Counted from the first letter of the stretch, positions 1 through 7,246 are shown. The stretch is DNA of 15,350 nt from Bacillota bacterium (GCA_003501365.1 DNPP01000489.1:11377-26726); one strand, 5' to 3'. Program-made: numbers and translations. The notes: generated from the sequence alone by a model not told the origin.

Positions 1-2
1 CG

Positions 3-143
3 GATTTGGAAGGTTTCGTTAATCAGACGCAGCACGGTCATTATTTGCAAGAAATTGGCATGGGAGAGGATATCGGACGTTGTCTCGCCTTGAATAAGTA
101 CCCGATCATTCCCCAATATAATAATGGACGAATAAGTGTATAA
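3..143 (+). CDS. C-terminal end of a probable 2-phosphosulfolactate phosphatase (ComB family), partial
   Basis: An open frame enters from the left edge and stops at 141-143, giving 46 residues that begin DLEGFVNQTQHGHYL. The tail has a glycine-rich stretch, then EIGMGEDIGRCLALNKY, then a short IIPQYNNGRI ending. This matches my memory of the C-terminus of ComB-type phosphatases: a Leu-Gly-x-x-x-Asp-x-x-x-Cys run followed by a VP-x-(N/D)G ending. ComB removes phosphate from 2-phosphosulfolactate in coenzyme M-type pathways, but many bacterial homologues have no known substrate. An intrinsic terminator follows 7 bp after the stop. The call rests on a short tail only, so the family is likely but not secure. 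Confidence 0.55.
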   Translation, partial: DLEGFVNQTQHGHYLQEIGMGEDIGRCLALNKYPIIPQYNNGRISV

Positions 144-150
144 AATTTAG

Positions 151-184
151 AGGGCCGTCCTGGTTAACCGGGGTGGCCCTTTTT
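151..184 (+). terminator. Rho-independent terminator of the ComB-like gene
   Basis: AGGGCC at 151-156 pairs with GGCCCT at 175-180. Further inner pairing (with G-U pairs) extends the stem, and a run of T follows at 180-184. It sits 7 bp after the stop codon at 141-143. It is also the apparent insertion target of the group IIC intron that begins at about 187. Confidence 0.85.
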
Positions 185-186
185 AT

Positions 187-1110
187 GTGTGCCCAGCATG
201 GGGTGCAATCTAACGCGTAAGTCCCGAGTGTAGGTTGATAGTAGCAAATATATAGCCAAAAGCAAAAGGGTGTCTACGGTGACGTGGAATCCTGAACGAA
301 GATGGCGGCAAACTTCCAGTCGGACGAACAGGAATCATATTAGGCATATGTATGTTAGGGTAAGGTTGCATAACAAACCAAAGCCCACAACTATCGGAAC
401 ATGCGGTGTATATATGACAGATATATGGAAGGAAAGATTGCGTTCTTACATGGGGAGGACTCATGAACGTGCGGAAACAAAGTATGAAGCACGGTTGAAA
501 CAAGATTTATCATGAGAGGTCAGCAGAATCGCAGTACTTCGTAAAGTCGACAATACGAAGGAAGGACGAACTTTAGGAGGTGAGAGTCAATGAAAGTTAC
601 TAAAGATGCAGCAAAATATAGACACCGCGTCAAGAGGGCTATTTCCAGAAGGTACCTGCGGAATAGGGAAACTATGGGGAAGTTTATGATTCATCACAGA
701 TAACTGAAAACAACACCACCAACACGGACTTATCGACGGAACGGTTGCTGGAGAAAATATTGGACCGTGACAACATGAATAAGGCGTACCTAAAAGTAAA
801 ATTCAATAAAGGAGCAAGCGGAATTGATGGGATGAAAGTGGATGAATTTTAACAACATCTCGAAGAAAACGGAAAGCAGCTAACTTAAGCAATCAAGGAC
901 GGAAAAATACCGACCGAACCCTGTAAGAAGGGTAGAAATACCCAAAGGGGAAAATAAAAAAGTAAGGAAACTGGGAATCCCAACAGTGATAGACAGAGTG
1001 CTACAGCAAGCCATAAGCCAAGTATTGACCCCGATATTTGAAAAGCCATTTTCAGATAATAGTTTCGGGTTCCGACCAGGACGCAATGCGCATGATGCTA
1101 TCCGAACCCG
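187..1110 (+). mobile_element. 5' part of a degenerate group IIC intron
   Basis: The element opens with GTGTG at 187-191, the usual GUGYG 5' end of group II introns, three bases after the T tract of the terminator. The next 400 bases have no gene and read like intron domains I-III (for example the GTGCAATCTAACGCG and AAGTCCCGAG segments near 201-229). An RT reading frame with a good ribosome site follows at 575-590. Homology to the RT stops at about 1105-1110. I see no domain V/VI hairpin or 3' splice site, so the 3' half is deleted. Insertion right after a terminator hairpin is the known habit of class C introns. The element should be unable to splice or move. Confidence 0.8.
590..1110 (+). 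pseudogene. Broken and truncated group II intron reverse transcriptase
   Basis: The start is ATG at 590 with AGGAGG at 575-580. The first frame (MKVTKDAAKYRHRVKR...) stops at 701-703. A second frame carries TENNTTNTDLSTERLLEKIL and NKGASGIDGM (RT region 1) from about 703. It is interrupted by TAA at 850-852 and TAA at 886-888. An extra A in the A run near 900-907 then shifts to a third frame with YRPNPVRRVEIPKG, LGIPTVIDRVLQQAI and GFRPGRNAHDAI (regions 2-3) until about 1108. The YADD catalytic motif, thumb/X domain and everything after are missing. Sequence style fits the class C intron RTs. It cannot make an active enzyme. Confidence 0.88.
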
Positions 1111-1288
1111 CCTTTATGGCCTAATTTTCATAATAAAGCATTCAAAACATTTATTTCATCCTTATATATCTATGATATCTATGCTTTTCAGGCAGACCAC
1201 CTTCATTCCGCCTGGTAAAATTTGAGTTAGCCTTAGGGGGTTAAAGAATATTGAAACCCAAATAATTGTAAACATAGAATTCCTTTTA

Positions 1289-1317
1289 TTGACTAGCTTA
1301 GAAATAAATGATACTAT
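1289..1317 (+). promoter_or_regulatory. Candidate sigma-A promoter for the yheO-ridA pair
   Basis: TTGACT at 1289-1294 is a 5/6 match to the -35 box. After 17 bases, TACTAT at 1312-1317 is a 4/6 match to the -10 box, and an overlapping TATGAT lies at 1315-1320. The site is about 50-70 bp before the likely ribosome site at 1367-1371. Confidence 0.5.
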
Positions 1318-1320
1318 GAT

Positions 1321-1353
1321 AATAATAAATCATTACGATAAAAAATTATTATT
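1321..1353. promoter_or_regulatory. Imperfect AT-rich palindrome, possible operator
   Basis: AATAATAAAT at 1321-1330 and AATTATTATT at 1344-1353 form an inverted repeat with 9 of 10 pairs and a 13-base spacer. It lies just after the predicted -10 box, in the 5' leader of the regulator gene. Such placement suits autoregulation, but AT-rich palindromes are common by chance. Confidence 0.3.
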
Positions 1354-1410
1354 TACACAAAACTCTAGGAGTGAGTTCCAACGAATGCTTTTTTAAGAAA
1401 GTATATACCC

Positions 1411-2022
1411 ATGGTTGATTTCTTGGCGGAGGTATTAGGCAGTGATGCCGAGGTTGTACTTCATGATGTATCCGATATGGATAATTCAGTGGTGGCTATC
1501 CGGAATAGTCATATTAGTGGTAGAAAAATTGGTGCACCTGCAACTAACCTAGCTTTAAAGGTCATGAAAGACCAAAAGTATAGCAATACCCATTATATAA
1601 CCAATTATAAAGGGGTCTCTGAAAGCGGGCAGACCTTAAGATCTTCGACCTACTTTATCAGGGACGATAAGCAGCAACTTGTTGGGATGCTCTGTATCAA
1701 TATTGACTTTGAAAAATTTGCCCAGTTTAAGAATTATCTGGACAATCTAATCCGTCTTCCTCAGGAGGACGATGACCCAAACCCGGTAGAGCGGTTTAGT
1801 TCTTCGGTTGAGGAGATTGCTTTTGACAGTATTGAGACCCTTATTAAAAAGAACGGAATATCTCCGGAACGGATGTCCCAGGATGAAAAGATTGAAGTTA
1901 TCAAAGAATTAAACAATAGCGGCGTTTTTTTACTAAAAGGATCGGTTGCTGAAGTCGCAGCCCAATTAAAAGTTTCTGAAGCCACGATTTATCGATACTT
2001 GACTAAAATTAAAAAGGAGTAA
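1411..2022 (+). CDS. YheO/DauR-family transcriptional regulator (PAS-like plus HTH)
   Basis: The 203-residue product has a YheO-type PAS domain over roughly residues 1-115 (VDFLAEVLGSDAEVVLHDV near the start, RSSTYFIRDD at 77-86). A DauR-type helix-turn-helix lies at 178-203 (VAEVAAQLKVSEATIYRYL). DauR represses D-arginine catabolism in Pseudomonas; other members have unknown ligands. Family members normally carry a short helix before this methionine. Codons just upstream of 1411 read LRKYIP in frame, which matches that helix, but no start codon serves them. ATG 1385 would reach them only if the T6 run at 1389-1394 had one more T. The annotated ATG 1411 has no good ribosome site, so the true start is uncertain. 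The stop overlaps the ridA ribosome site, so the two genes are coupled. Confidence 0.9.
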   Translation: MVDFLAEVLGSDAEVVLHDVSDMDNSVVAIRNSHISGRKIGAPATNLALKVMKDQKYSNTHYITNYKGVSESGQTLRSSTYFIRDDKQQLVGMLCINIDFEKFAQFKNYLDNLIRLPQEDDDPNPVERFSSSVEEIAFDSIETLIKKNGISPERMSQDEKIEVIKELNNSGVFLLKGSVAEVAAQLKVSEATIYRYLTKIKKE

Positions 2023-2026
2023 CAAA

Positions 2027-2407
2027 ATGGCCGAAATTATCAGCACCGAGAATGCTCCGAAAGCTATCGGGCCTTATTCTCAAGCAGTGAAAGCCGGAAA
2101 CCTCCTCTTTGTTTCCGGACAGCTGCCGATTGATCCTGCAACTGGAATTATAGTCGGCAATAGCATTACTTTGCAAACACGTCAATCTTTGAAGAACATC
2201 CAAGGTATCCTGACTGCGGCTGGAATGGATTTATGTGACGTAGCCAAAGTTAATGTTTTCTTAGCCGATATTAATGATTTTGCCGCAATGAATGAAGTTT
2301 ACGCCACCTTTTTTACTGTTAGTTTTCCAGCCCGAGCTGCAGTTCAAGTTGCGCATTTACCTAAAGACGCTTTAGTTGAAATCGAAGTGATCGCCTTTAA
2401 GGGCTGA
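2027..2407 (+). CDS. ridA: RidA family enamine/imine deaminase
   Basis: The product is 126 residues, the full RidA (YjgF/YER057c/UK114) length. It shows the family features: IGPYSQAV at 14-21 with Tyr17, VSGQLPIDP at 29-37, and FPARAAVQV at 100-108 with the substrate-binding Arg103. It ends with PKDALVEIEVIA, which carries the conserved glutamate. RidA trimers in the cytosol hydrolyse reactive 2-aminoacrylate or 2-aminocrotonate released by PLP enzymes, protecting other PLP enzymes. The start ATG 2027 follows AAGGAG at 2014-2019, inside the end of the regulator gene, with a 4-bp gap between the two reading frames. Co-transcription with the YheO-family gene is near certain. The PLP lyase at 6089 is a plausible source of its substrate. 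Confidence 0.95.
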   Translation: MAEIISTENAPKAIGPYSQAVKAGNLLFVSGQLPIDPATGIIVGNSITLQTRQSLKNIQGILTAAGMDLCDVAKVNVFLADINDFAAMNEVYATFFTVSFPARAAVQVAHLPKDALVEIEVIAFKG

Positions 2408-2429
2408 TTACATCAAGAATTTTTGAATA

Positions 2430-2473
2430 CTAGAGCGGGGTTCCTCGATAAACTGAAAGGGAGTGCGCTCTAG
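2430..2473 (+). promoter_or_regulatory. Stem-loop downstream of ridA
   Basis: CTAGAGCG at 2430-2437 pairs perfectly with CGCTCTAG at 2466-2473 around a 28-base loop. It starts 22 bp after the ridA stop. No T tract follows, so it is not a classical terminator. It may be an mRNA 3'-end stabiliser or an unrecognised structured leader. Confidence 0.45.
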
Positions 2474-2740
2474 GGATTTGTATATCTTGCAAATGTTATG
2501 TATGTGTAATTATTAGCCGAATATTGCAACAAACCTAACATAGCATTTTCATTATTATTATCTGTTAAAGCAAATTTAACCAAGAAGGCTGTTGGCGGTA
2601 AGGCAACATGCGTTTTAAAGAGGAATCATCCGGGTGAATTCATTCATAAGCTTATCGGAGTTAGGCTGTGAATCTTGCCGGAAACAAAATAGAGGGTGAA
2701 AGGGAGGTGGGAGCTGAGCGCATTTTTGGGTTTTGCATTG

Positions 2741-2746
2741 TATAAT
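2741..2746 (+). promoter_or_regulatory. Candidate -10 box for the ABC importer operon
   Basis: A perfect TATAAT lies 34 bp before the start codon at 2781. No good -35 hexamer sits 16-18 bp upstream, which suggests an activator-dependent or weak promoter. It is the main reason to treat the importer as a transcription unit separate from yheO-ridA. Confidence 0.4.
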
Positions 2747-2780
2747 CGAGGCTAATAATTAGAAAAGGAGTGCATTTCAC

Positions 2781-4031
2781 ATGAAAAGACTATTTTTGAT
2801 TGCCCTTTTGATAGTCGCTGTATTAGGTTTACCGGTTTTAGCGGAAACCAAGACTCTAAATTTTCTCGAAGTTATGACCAGCCCTGAACGGACTGTCATG
2901 ATCAAAGATATGATTGCCGAGTATGAGTCGGGCCACCCGGGGATTAAAATTAATCTGATCTCCCCTCCCTATGAGCAAGCCGATCAGAAAGCGACTTTAA
3001 TGTTGAATTCCAATCAACCATTGGATATTATTGAAGTCCGCGATAACACTATTAAACAATTCGTCAACAATAAAAAGCTAGCCAATCTGGGCAAATTTTA
3101 TCGCAGTTGGAAAGAGTCCAAGACCTTGACTCCAGTGGCAATGATGGCTGCCAAGACCGTTAATAATACGCTTTATATTGTTCCTCAATGTATTTTTGTT
3201 AAAGCACTATTCATCCGGACAGATGTTTTAGAGAAGAATGGAGTTACTACAGTACCAGCGACTATCGCCGACTTGATTAAAACCTGTGAAAAAATCACTG
3301 ATCCATCGAAGAACCAATACGGTTTTGCCTGGCGCGGCAAATCCAGCGAGATGAAATTTGCGGATTTCTTTGCTTCCGCCGGTATCGATGATATTAAGAA
3401 AGATGCTTTGCTTTATTCCGAGACCAAAAATTATTTTACCGATTCGCGCTACATCCAAGGGATGAAAGCATATATTGAGCTGTTCCAGAAAGGTGCACCC
3501 AAAGATGGAATTAACTGGGGATTCAACGAACAGATCAATGGTTTTGTCTCTGGAACCACTCCCTTTTTAATCCAGGATCCCGATGCTATTCCGCTGATCG
3601 ATAAAATGCTAGATCCGAATAAGTATATTGTGGTCCCAGTTCCAGTCGGTCCTACCGGTATCGCTTATCTTGATTATGGTTTCACCGGGTTGGGTATTCC
3701 CAGCTACTCCAAGACCCAGAGTCAAGCGTGGGATTTTATTCAGTGGATGAGCTCCGCTGAGAAAAATGGCTATTTTTGTGAGCATTATGGCGCGCTTCCG
3801 GTACAAAGTACGGCATTTACTACCAATAAATATTTTCAGGGGAAACACTATGCTGCTTTCCTAAAAGAGATGACAACTACCAGCAAATATATATTCAGAC
3901 CGTTCCCGCAATCTTCCGCCAAATGGCCGGGTTGGGGTTCAATCCATGAAGCGGATATGCAGAGTATTTTACTTGGACAAACCAAGCTTGAAACCGTCCT
4001 GACAAAGTGGAAGGAATATTGGAGCAAGTAA
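2781..4031 (+). CDS. ABC sugar-type extracellular solute-binding protein (family 1)
   Basis: A 416-residue protein of the usual length for family 1 (MalE/UgpB-like) binding proteins. Residues 1-21 form a Sec signal peptide: MKR, a long hydrophobic core, then PVLA with cleavage before Glu22. No cysteine follows, so it is not a lipoprotein. The mature part has typical lobes, for example PPYEQADQKATLMLNSNQPLD near 72-92 and the late GFTGLGIPSYSKTQSQAWDFIQWM segment, which is a family hallmark. It should bind a sugar or sugar-like ligand outside the membrane and deliver it to the two permeases that follow. AAAGGAG at 2764-2770 sets the start. The ligand cannot be read from sequence. Confidence 0.93.
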   Translation: MKRLFLIALLIVAVLGLPVLAETKTLNFLEVMTSPERTVMIKDMIAEYESGHPGIKINLISPPYEQADQKATLMLNSNQPLDIIEVRDNTIKQFVNNKKLANLGKFYRSWKESKTLTPVAMMAAKTVNNTLYIVPQCIFVKALFIRTDVLEKNGVTTVPATIADLIKTCEKITDPSKNQYGFAWRGKSSEMKFADFFASAGIDDIKKDALLYSETKNYFTDSRYIQGMKAYIELFQKGAPKDGINWGFNEQINGFVSGTTPFLIQDPDAIPLIDKMLDPNKYIVVPVPVGPTGIAYLDYGFTGLGIPSYSKTQSQAWDFIQWMSSAEKNGYFCEHYGALPVQSTAFTTNKYFQGKHYAAFLKEMTTTSKYIFRPFPQSSAKWPGWGSIHEADMQSILLGQTKLETVLTKWKEYWSK

Positions 4032-4054
4032 AGAGTTAATAATCTAAACAATCT

Positions 4055-4088
4055 GAGGCACTCATTCGTTCATTGAATGATGTGCCTC
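4055..4088 (+). promoter_or_regulatory. Stem-loop between the binding-protein gene and the permease genes
   Basis: GAGGCAC (4055-4061) pairs with GTGCCTC (4082-4088). Directly inside, TCATTC (4062-4067) pairs with GAATGA (4075-4080), with one bulged T at 4081 and a 7-base loop. A weak pyrimidine run follows at 4089-4095. A 13-pair hairpin here is typical of binding-protein operons. It protects the upstream mRNA or partly terminates transcription, so more binding protein than permease is made. Confidence 0.65.
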
Positions 4089-4204
4089 CTCCTTTAATCG
4101 AACTGCCTGTTGCAATTACTTTTATAATATTTGACATTAAACAAAGTTTTACGGTTATCGAATTAGCTCCGTAGATTGTTCTACCATAGTTTGGAGGTGC
4201 CCCG

Positions 4205-5098
4205 ATGCGACATAAAAATACCGGTTTCCTAATCGTCCTTATGATACCCGCTTTTCTATTATTAGGACTCGTCATTTTTTTTCCGGTAGTTAAGGGGGTC
4301 GTGATTGCCTTTCAAAATTATAACCTGAATAATGACCTTTCCATGGTTCATTTTAACGGCTTAGAGAATTTTAAGGCGATCGTGACCGATACTAATTTTA
4401 ATTTTTGGCAAATTATCTTCAATACATTAATCTGGATTTATGTTTCATTGTTTTTTCAGTTTGTTTTGGGACTCATATTGGCCTTACTACTAAGAGAATC
4501 ATTTCGTGGCAGAGGCATCTATTCTAGTCTGGTATTTTACCCTTGGGCGCTTTCGGGTTTTGCTATCGGTCTAATTTGGGCCTGGATGTTTAATGGCCAG
4601 TTTGGACTGGTGAATGACCTTTTAATGAAGTTTCATCTCATTCATCAGAATATCGGTTTTCTTTCAGACCCCAAATTTGCGATGATGTCGGTGATTATCG
4701 TAAATATATGGTATGGTATACCGTTTTTTGCCATTATGTTATTGGCAGGGTTACAATCGATCCCTAAGGAATTGCTTGAAGCTGCAGAAATCGACGGGGC
4801 CAATTCCGTCAAACGACTTTTCTTTGTGATATTACCTTATATTAAAGCCACCATTGTCAGTACGGTTTTACTTCGAACCATCTGGATTATGAATTTCCCT
4901 GAAATCATTTATGCCATGACCAGCGGTGGGCCGAGCAATGCAACCAATATTTTGGCCACTCAAATGATCAATAAATTAATGAAGTTTTATGATTATGGTC
5001 AAGGATCGGCTGTCGGCGTCATGATTATGATGATTTTATTCTTTTTCGCCATGTTTTATTTAAAAGTTTCGGGAGCTAAAGAGGAGGGCGCGGCATGA
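4205..5098 (+). CDS. ABC sugar transporter permease, MalF/UgpA type
   Basis: The 297-residue membrane protein has about six hydrophobic segments, the first at roughly residues 8-35. It carries the permease EAA loop at 192-211 (EAAEIDG, then LP at the end), which docks onto the ATPase. The start is well set by GGAGGT at 4193-4198, six bases before ATG. It lies 173 bp after the binding-protein gene and overlaps the next permease by 4 bp (ATGA at 5095-5098), so the permeases are translationally coupled. It should form a heterodimeric channel with the next product. No ATP-binding subunit is encoded nearby, so a shared MsmX/MsiK-type ATPase elsewhere is expected. Confidence 0.95.
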   Translation: MRHKNTGFLIVLMIPAFLLLGLVIFFPVVKGVVIAFQNYNLNNDLSMVHFNGLENFKAIVTDTNFNFWQIIFNTLIWIYVSLFFQFVLGLILALLLRESFRGRGIYSSLVFYPWALSGFAIGLIWAWMFNGQFGLVNDLLMKFHLIHQNIGFLSDPKFAMMSVIIVNIWYGIPFFAIMLLAGLQSIPKELLEAAEIDGANSVKRLFFVILPYIKATIVSTVLLRTIWIMNFPEIIYAMTSGGPSNATNILATQMINKLMKFYDYGQGSAVGVMIMMILFFFAMFYLKVSGAKEEGAA

Positions 5099-5991
5099 GC
5101 AAGACTACCTATACTAGCTTGGTTTTAGAACCTGAGCGTGCTGCCCGTTCTGCGGCCCGTCGTAAAAAGGCAGTCTTTACAGGGATGCGGATATTCTTAT
5201 TAGCTCTTTATCTGGCAGCAGCCTTGTTACCTTTATATTGGATCATTGCGACATCTTTAAAGGGCGGGCGAGAGATTTATACCTATCCCATTCGGTATTG
5301 GCCGCAGGTTCTGACCTTCGAAAACTATGCCTATCTCTTTAAGATTAGTAATTTCCATGTTTACTTTCGAAACAGTGTGATGGTTTCGCTATTGGCGTCG
5401 CTGGGTGCTTTACTGATTTCAATGTTAAGCGGTTATGCACTTTCCCGGTTTCGGGCCAAACAGATCCGGCTGCTGTTTTTACTAGCTATGTATTTTACTC
5501 AGATTATACCTGCCTATATGATTATGACTCCGCTCTATACCTTTCTGGCTCAGTTAGGGTTGAGTGATAACCTTTTATCGTTGTTTGTAATTTATACCGG
5601 GATGATGGTTGCCTTTTCGACCATTATGGGTAGCAGCTTTTTTGCTATGGTACCTGTTTCTATGGAAGAAGCCGCTCAGATCGACGGTTGTAATCGGATC
5701 CAGGCGTTGTTTCAGATTATTGTTCCGTTAGTTTTACCGGGCTTGGCGGCTATTTTCAGTTTCGCCTTCGTCAATATCTGGAATGAGCTTTTTTTAGCTG
5801 TGATGCTGATGAGTTCGGATCAGAACTTGACGGTTCCGGTGGCGTTAAATTCGTTTATCTCCAAAGCCGGAGTAAGCTGGGGTGTTCTTAGTGCGGGAAT
5901 CGTGGTATCTTTGCTGCCGACCTTGATTGTCTTTGCGGTGGCTCAGAAATACATTGTGATTGGACTCACCGAGGGCGCCGTTAAAGAATGA
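5095..5991 (+). CDS. ABC sugar transporter permease, MalG/UgpE type
   Basis: This 298-residue partner permease starts at ATG 5095, overlapping the stop of the first permease, with a GAGGAG ribosome site at 5081-5086. A basic cytoplasmic N-terminus (about 30 residues, ending ARRKK before the first helix) precedes six hydrophobic segments. The segment LPLYWIIATSLKGGREIYTYP is typical of the MalG group. The EAA loop is at 192-212 (EAAQIDG, with the final P at 211). It completes the membrane channel of the importer. The next gene starts 97 bp downstream, close enough for read-through. Confidence 0.95.
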   Translation: MSKTTYTSLVLEPERAARSAARRKKAVFTGMRIFLLALYLAAALLPLYWIIATSLKGGREIYTYPIRYWPQVLTFENYAYLFKISNFHVYFRNSVMVSLLASLGALLISMLSGYALSRFRAKQIRLLFLLAMYFTQIIPAYMIMTPLYTFLAQLGLSDNLLSLFVIYTGMMVAFSTIMGSSFFAMVPVSMEEAAQIDGCNRIQALFQIIVPLVLPGLAAIFSFAFVNIWNELFLAVMLMSSDQNLTVPVALNSFISKAGVSWGVLSAGIVVSLLPTLIVFAVAQKYIVIGLTEGAVKE

Positions 5992-6088
5992 TCAGGCTTA
6001 GCTTCTGTTGTTTTCAAAACGAGGCCTGGCCCTGATATTAAAATTTAGTATAGGACTTCAATGAAAAGATTTCAAAGGAGCATTCAAG

Positions 6089-7246
6089 ATGAGTGAGAAG
6101 AAAAATGTCACGGAAATCCTTCATCACTTGGGTGAGGATAATTTTCCTTTTGGGGCGGTCAGTCCGCCCATATTTCAGACTTCGATTTTTTCATTTCCTA
6201 CGTTTGAAGATTTTCAGGAGGCCATGGGGGATGAAGCCCATCATTACCTCTATACTCGGGGAAATAACCCCACTGTTAACCTGTTTGAGACGAAAATTGC
6301 GGCTTTGGAACATGGCGAGCAGGCCAAACTGGTCAGCTCCGGAGTGGCTGCCATCTCTGCCAGCGTCCTGGCGTTTTTAAAGGCCGGGGATCATGTTGTG
6401 GCGGTGAAGGATGCTTATAGCTGGGCCAAGACTCTTTTGGAGAAGTATCTCACCCGTTTTGGAGTAGAATACACATACGTTAGTGGTACCGATCTGGCGG
6501 AGTTTGCCGCAGCAATCCGGCCCAATACTAAAATTATTTATTTGGAGAGTCCCACCACATTCCGTTTTGAACTGCAGGACCTGAAAGCCGTGGCTGCTTT
6601 AGCCAAGGAACGGGGAATTAAGACAATTATTGATAACACCTGGGCTACCCCCATTTTCCAGAACCCGTTGGATTACGGAATCGATATCGTCGTTCATTCC
6701 GCCACCAAGTATTTTGGGGGTCATAGCGACCTAGTCGCCGGGGTAATTGCGGGTAAAGCTGACGATATCAACCATATCTTTCGGACAGAATTTCAAAATA
6801 TTGGCACGGTCCCCGATCCTTTCATGGCTTGGCTATTGCTAAGGGGCATCCGGACCTTGCAGATCCGGATGAAAGCACATTATGAGAATACGCAACAAAT
6901 TGTGAATTACTTGTCCGGACATCCTAAAATAGAAGAGATTCTGTATCCCTTTTATGTAAAGAATCCCCAGTATGAGCTGGCAAAAGCACAGATGCGCGGA
7001 GGAGCGGGATTGTTTTCATTTAAAATAAGGACCCGCGACGCGAGTAAGATTGCCGAGTTCACCAATAAATTACAATTTTTTAGAAAGGCAGTTAGTTGGG
7101 GCGGCTACGAAAGTTTGGTTTTCCCCTATGCAGCATCTCACCCGGATGCGTCGGAGGAACTGGTTTCGTTAGTTCGTGTGCATATTGGGTTGGAAGAACC
7201 CCAATTGTTGATAGAAAGTCTCGAAAATGCGTTAAAGTGTGTTTAA
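6089..7246 (+). CDS. Cys/Met-metabolism PLP-dependent enzyme (cystathionine gamma-synthase/lyase-like)
   Basis: The 385-residue protein is the normal size for the trans-sulfuration enzyme family. It has YTRGNNPTV at 55-63, SSGVAAI at 83-89, the PLP-ring aspartate in IDNTWATP at 181-188, and the PLP lysine Lys207 in HSATKYFGGHSD (203-214). Family members cleave or form C-S bonds (cystathionine, methionine, cysteine, O-acyl-homoserine). The usual Y-G-G-T active-site segment instead reads DAYSWAKTLLEKYL at 108-121, so the substrate is probably not that of classical MetB or MetC. AAAGGAG at 6074-6080 sets the start. Position after the importer suggests it acts on the imported compound, and its enamine products would suit RidA. 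That role is inferred. Confidence 0.9.
   Translation: MSEKKNVTEILHHLGEDNFPFGAVSPPIFQTSIFSFPTFEDFQEAMGDEAHHYLYTRGNNPTVNLFETKIAALEHGEQAKLVSSGVAAISASVLAFLKAGDHVVAVKDAYSWAKTLLEKYLTRFGVEYTYVSGTDLAEFAAAIRPNTKIIYLESPTTFRFELQDLKAVAALAKERGIKTIIDNTWATPIFQNPLDYGIDIVVHSATKYFGGHSDLVAGVIAGKADDINHIFRTEFQNIGTVPDPFMAWLLLRGIRTLQIRMKAHYENTQQIVNYLSGHPKIEEILYPFYVKNPQYELAKAQMRGGAGLFSFKIRTRDASKIAEFTNKLQFFRKAVSWGGYESLVFPYAASHPDASEELVSLVRVHIGLEEPQLLIESLENALKCV

Larger units (their letters stand above)
1111..1370. other. AT-rich spacer between the intron remnant and the YheO-family gene
   Basis: About 260 bp with no credible gene. A small inverted repeat (CAGGC 1189-1193 with GCCTG 1210-1214) and the promoter and palindrome listed separately are the only structure seen. 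The left edge at about 1110 is the deletion point of the intron. Confidence 0.5.
2408..2780. other. Intergenic region between ridA and the ABC importer
   Basis: Without a convincing gene over 373 bp. It contains the stem-loop at 2430-2473, a -10-like TATAAT at 2741-2746, and an open frame without a start codon (2510-2671). That frame reads KKAVGGKATCVLKRNHPGEF near its end. The HPGE string recalls HigA-type antitoxins, but the match is too short to call. I recognise no known riboswitch here. Confidence 0.5.

Noticed and set aside
210..515. Open frames on both strands before the RT (81-97 codons)
   Set aside because: They lie in the structured 5' domains of the group II intron, have no family resemblance, and the plus-strand one has no proper ribosome site.
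2510..2671. Possible HigA-type antitoxin relic (NHPGEF string)
   Set aside because: No start codon, no HTH region after the motif, and stops soon follow; a four-residue match is not enough to call.
4123..4136. TATAAT at 4123-4128 and TTGACA at 4131-4136 as an internal promoter before the permease genes
   Set aside because: The boxes are in the wrong order and no partner is correctly spaced for either, so I do not call a promoter.
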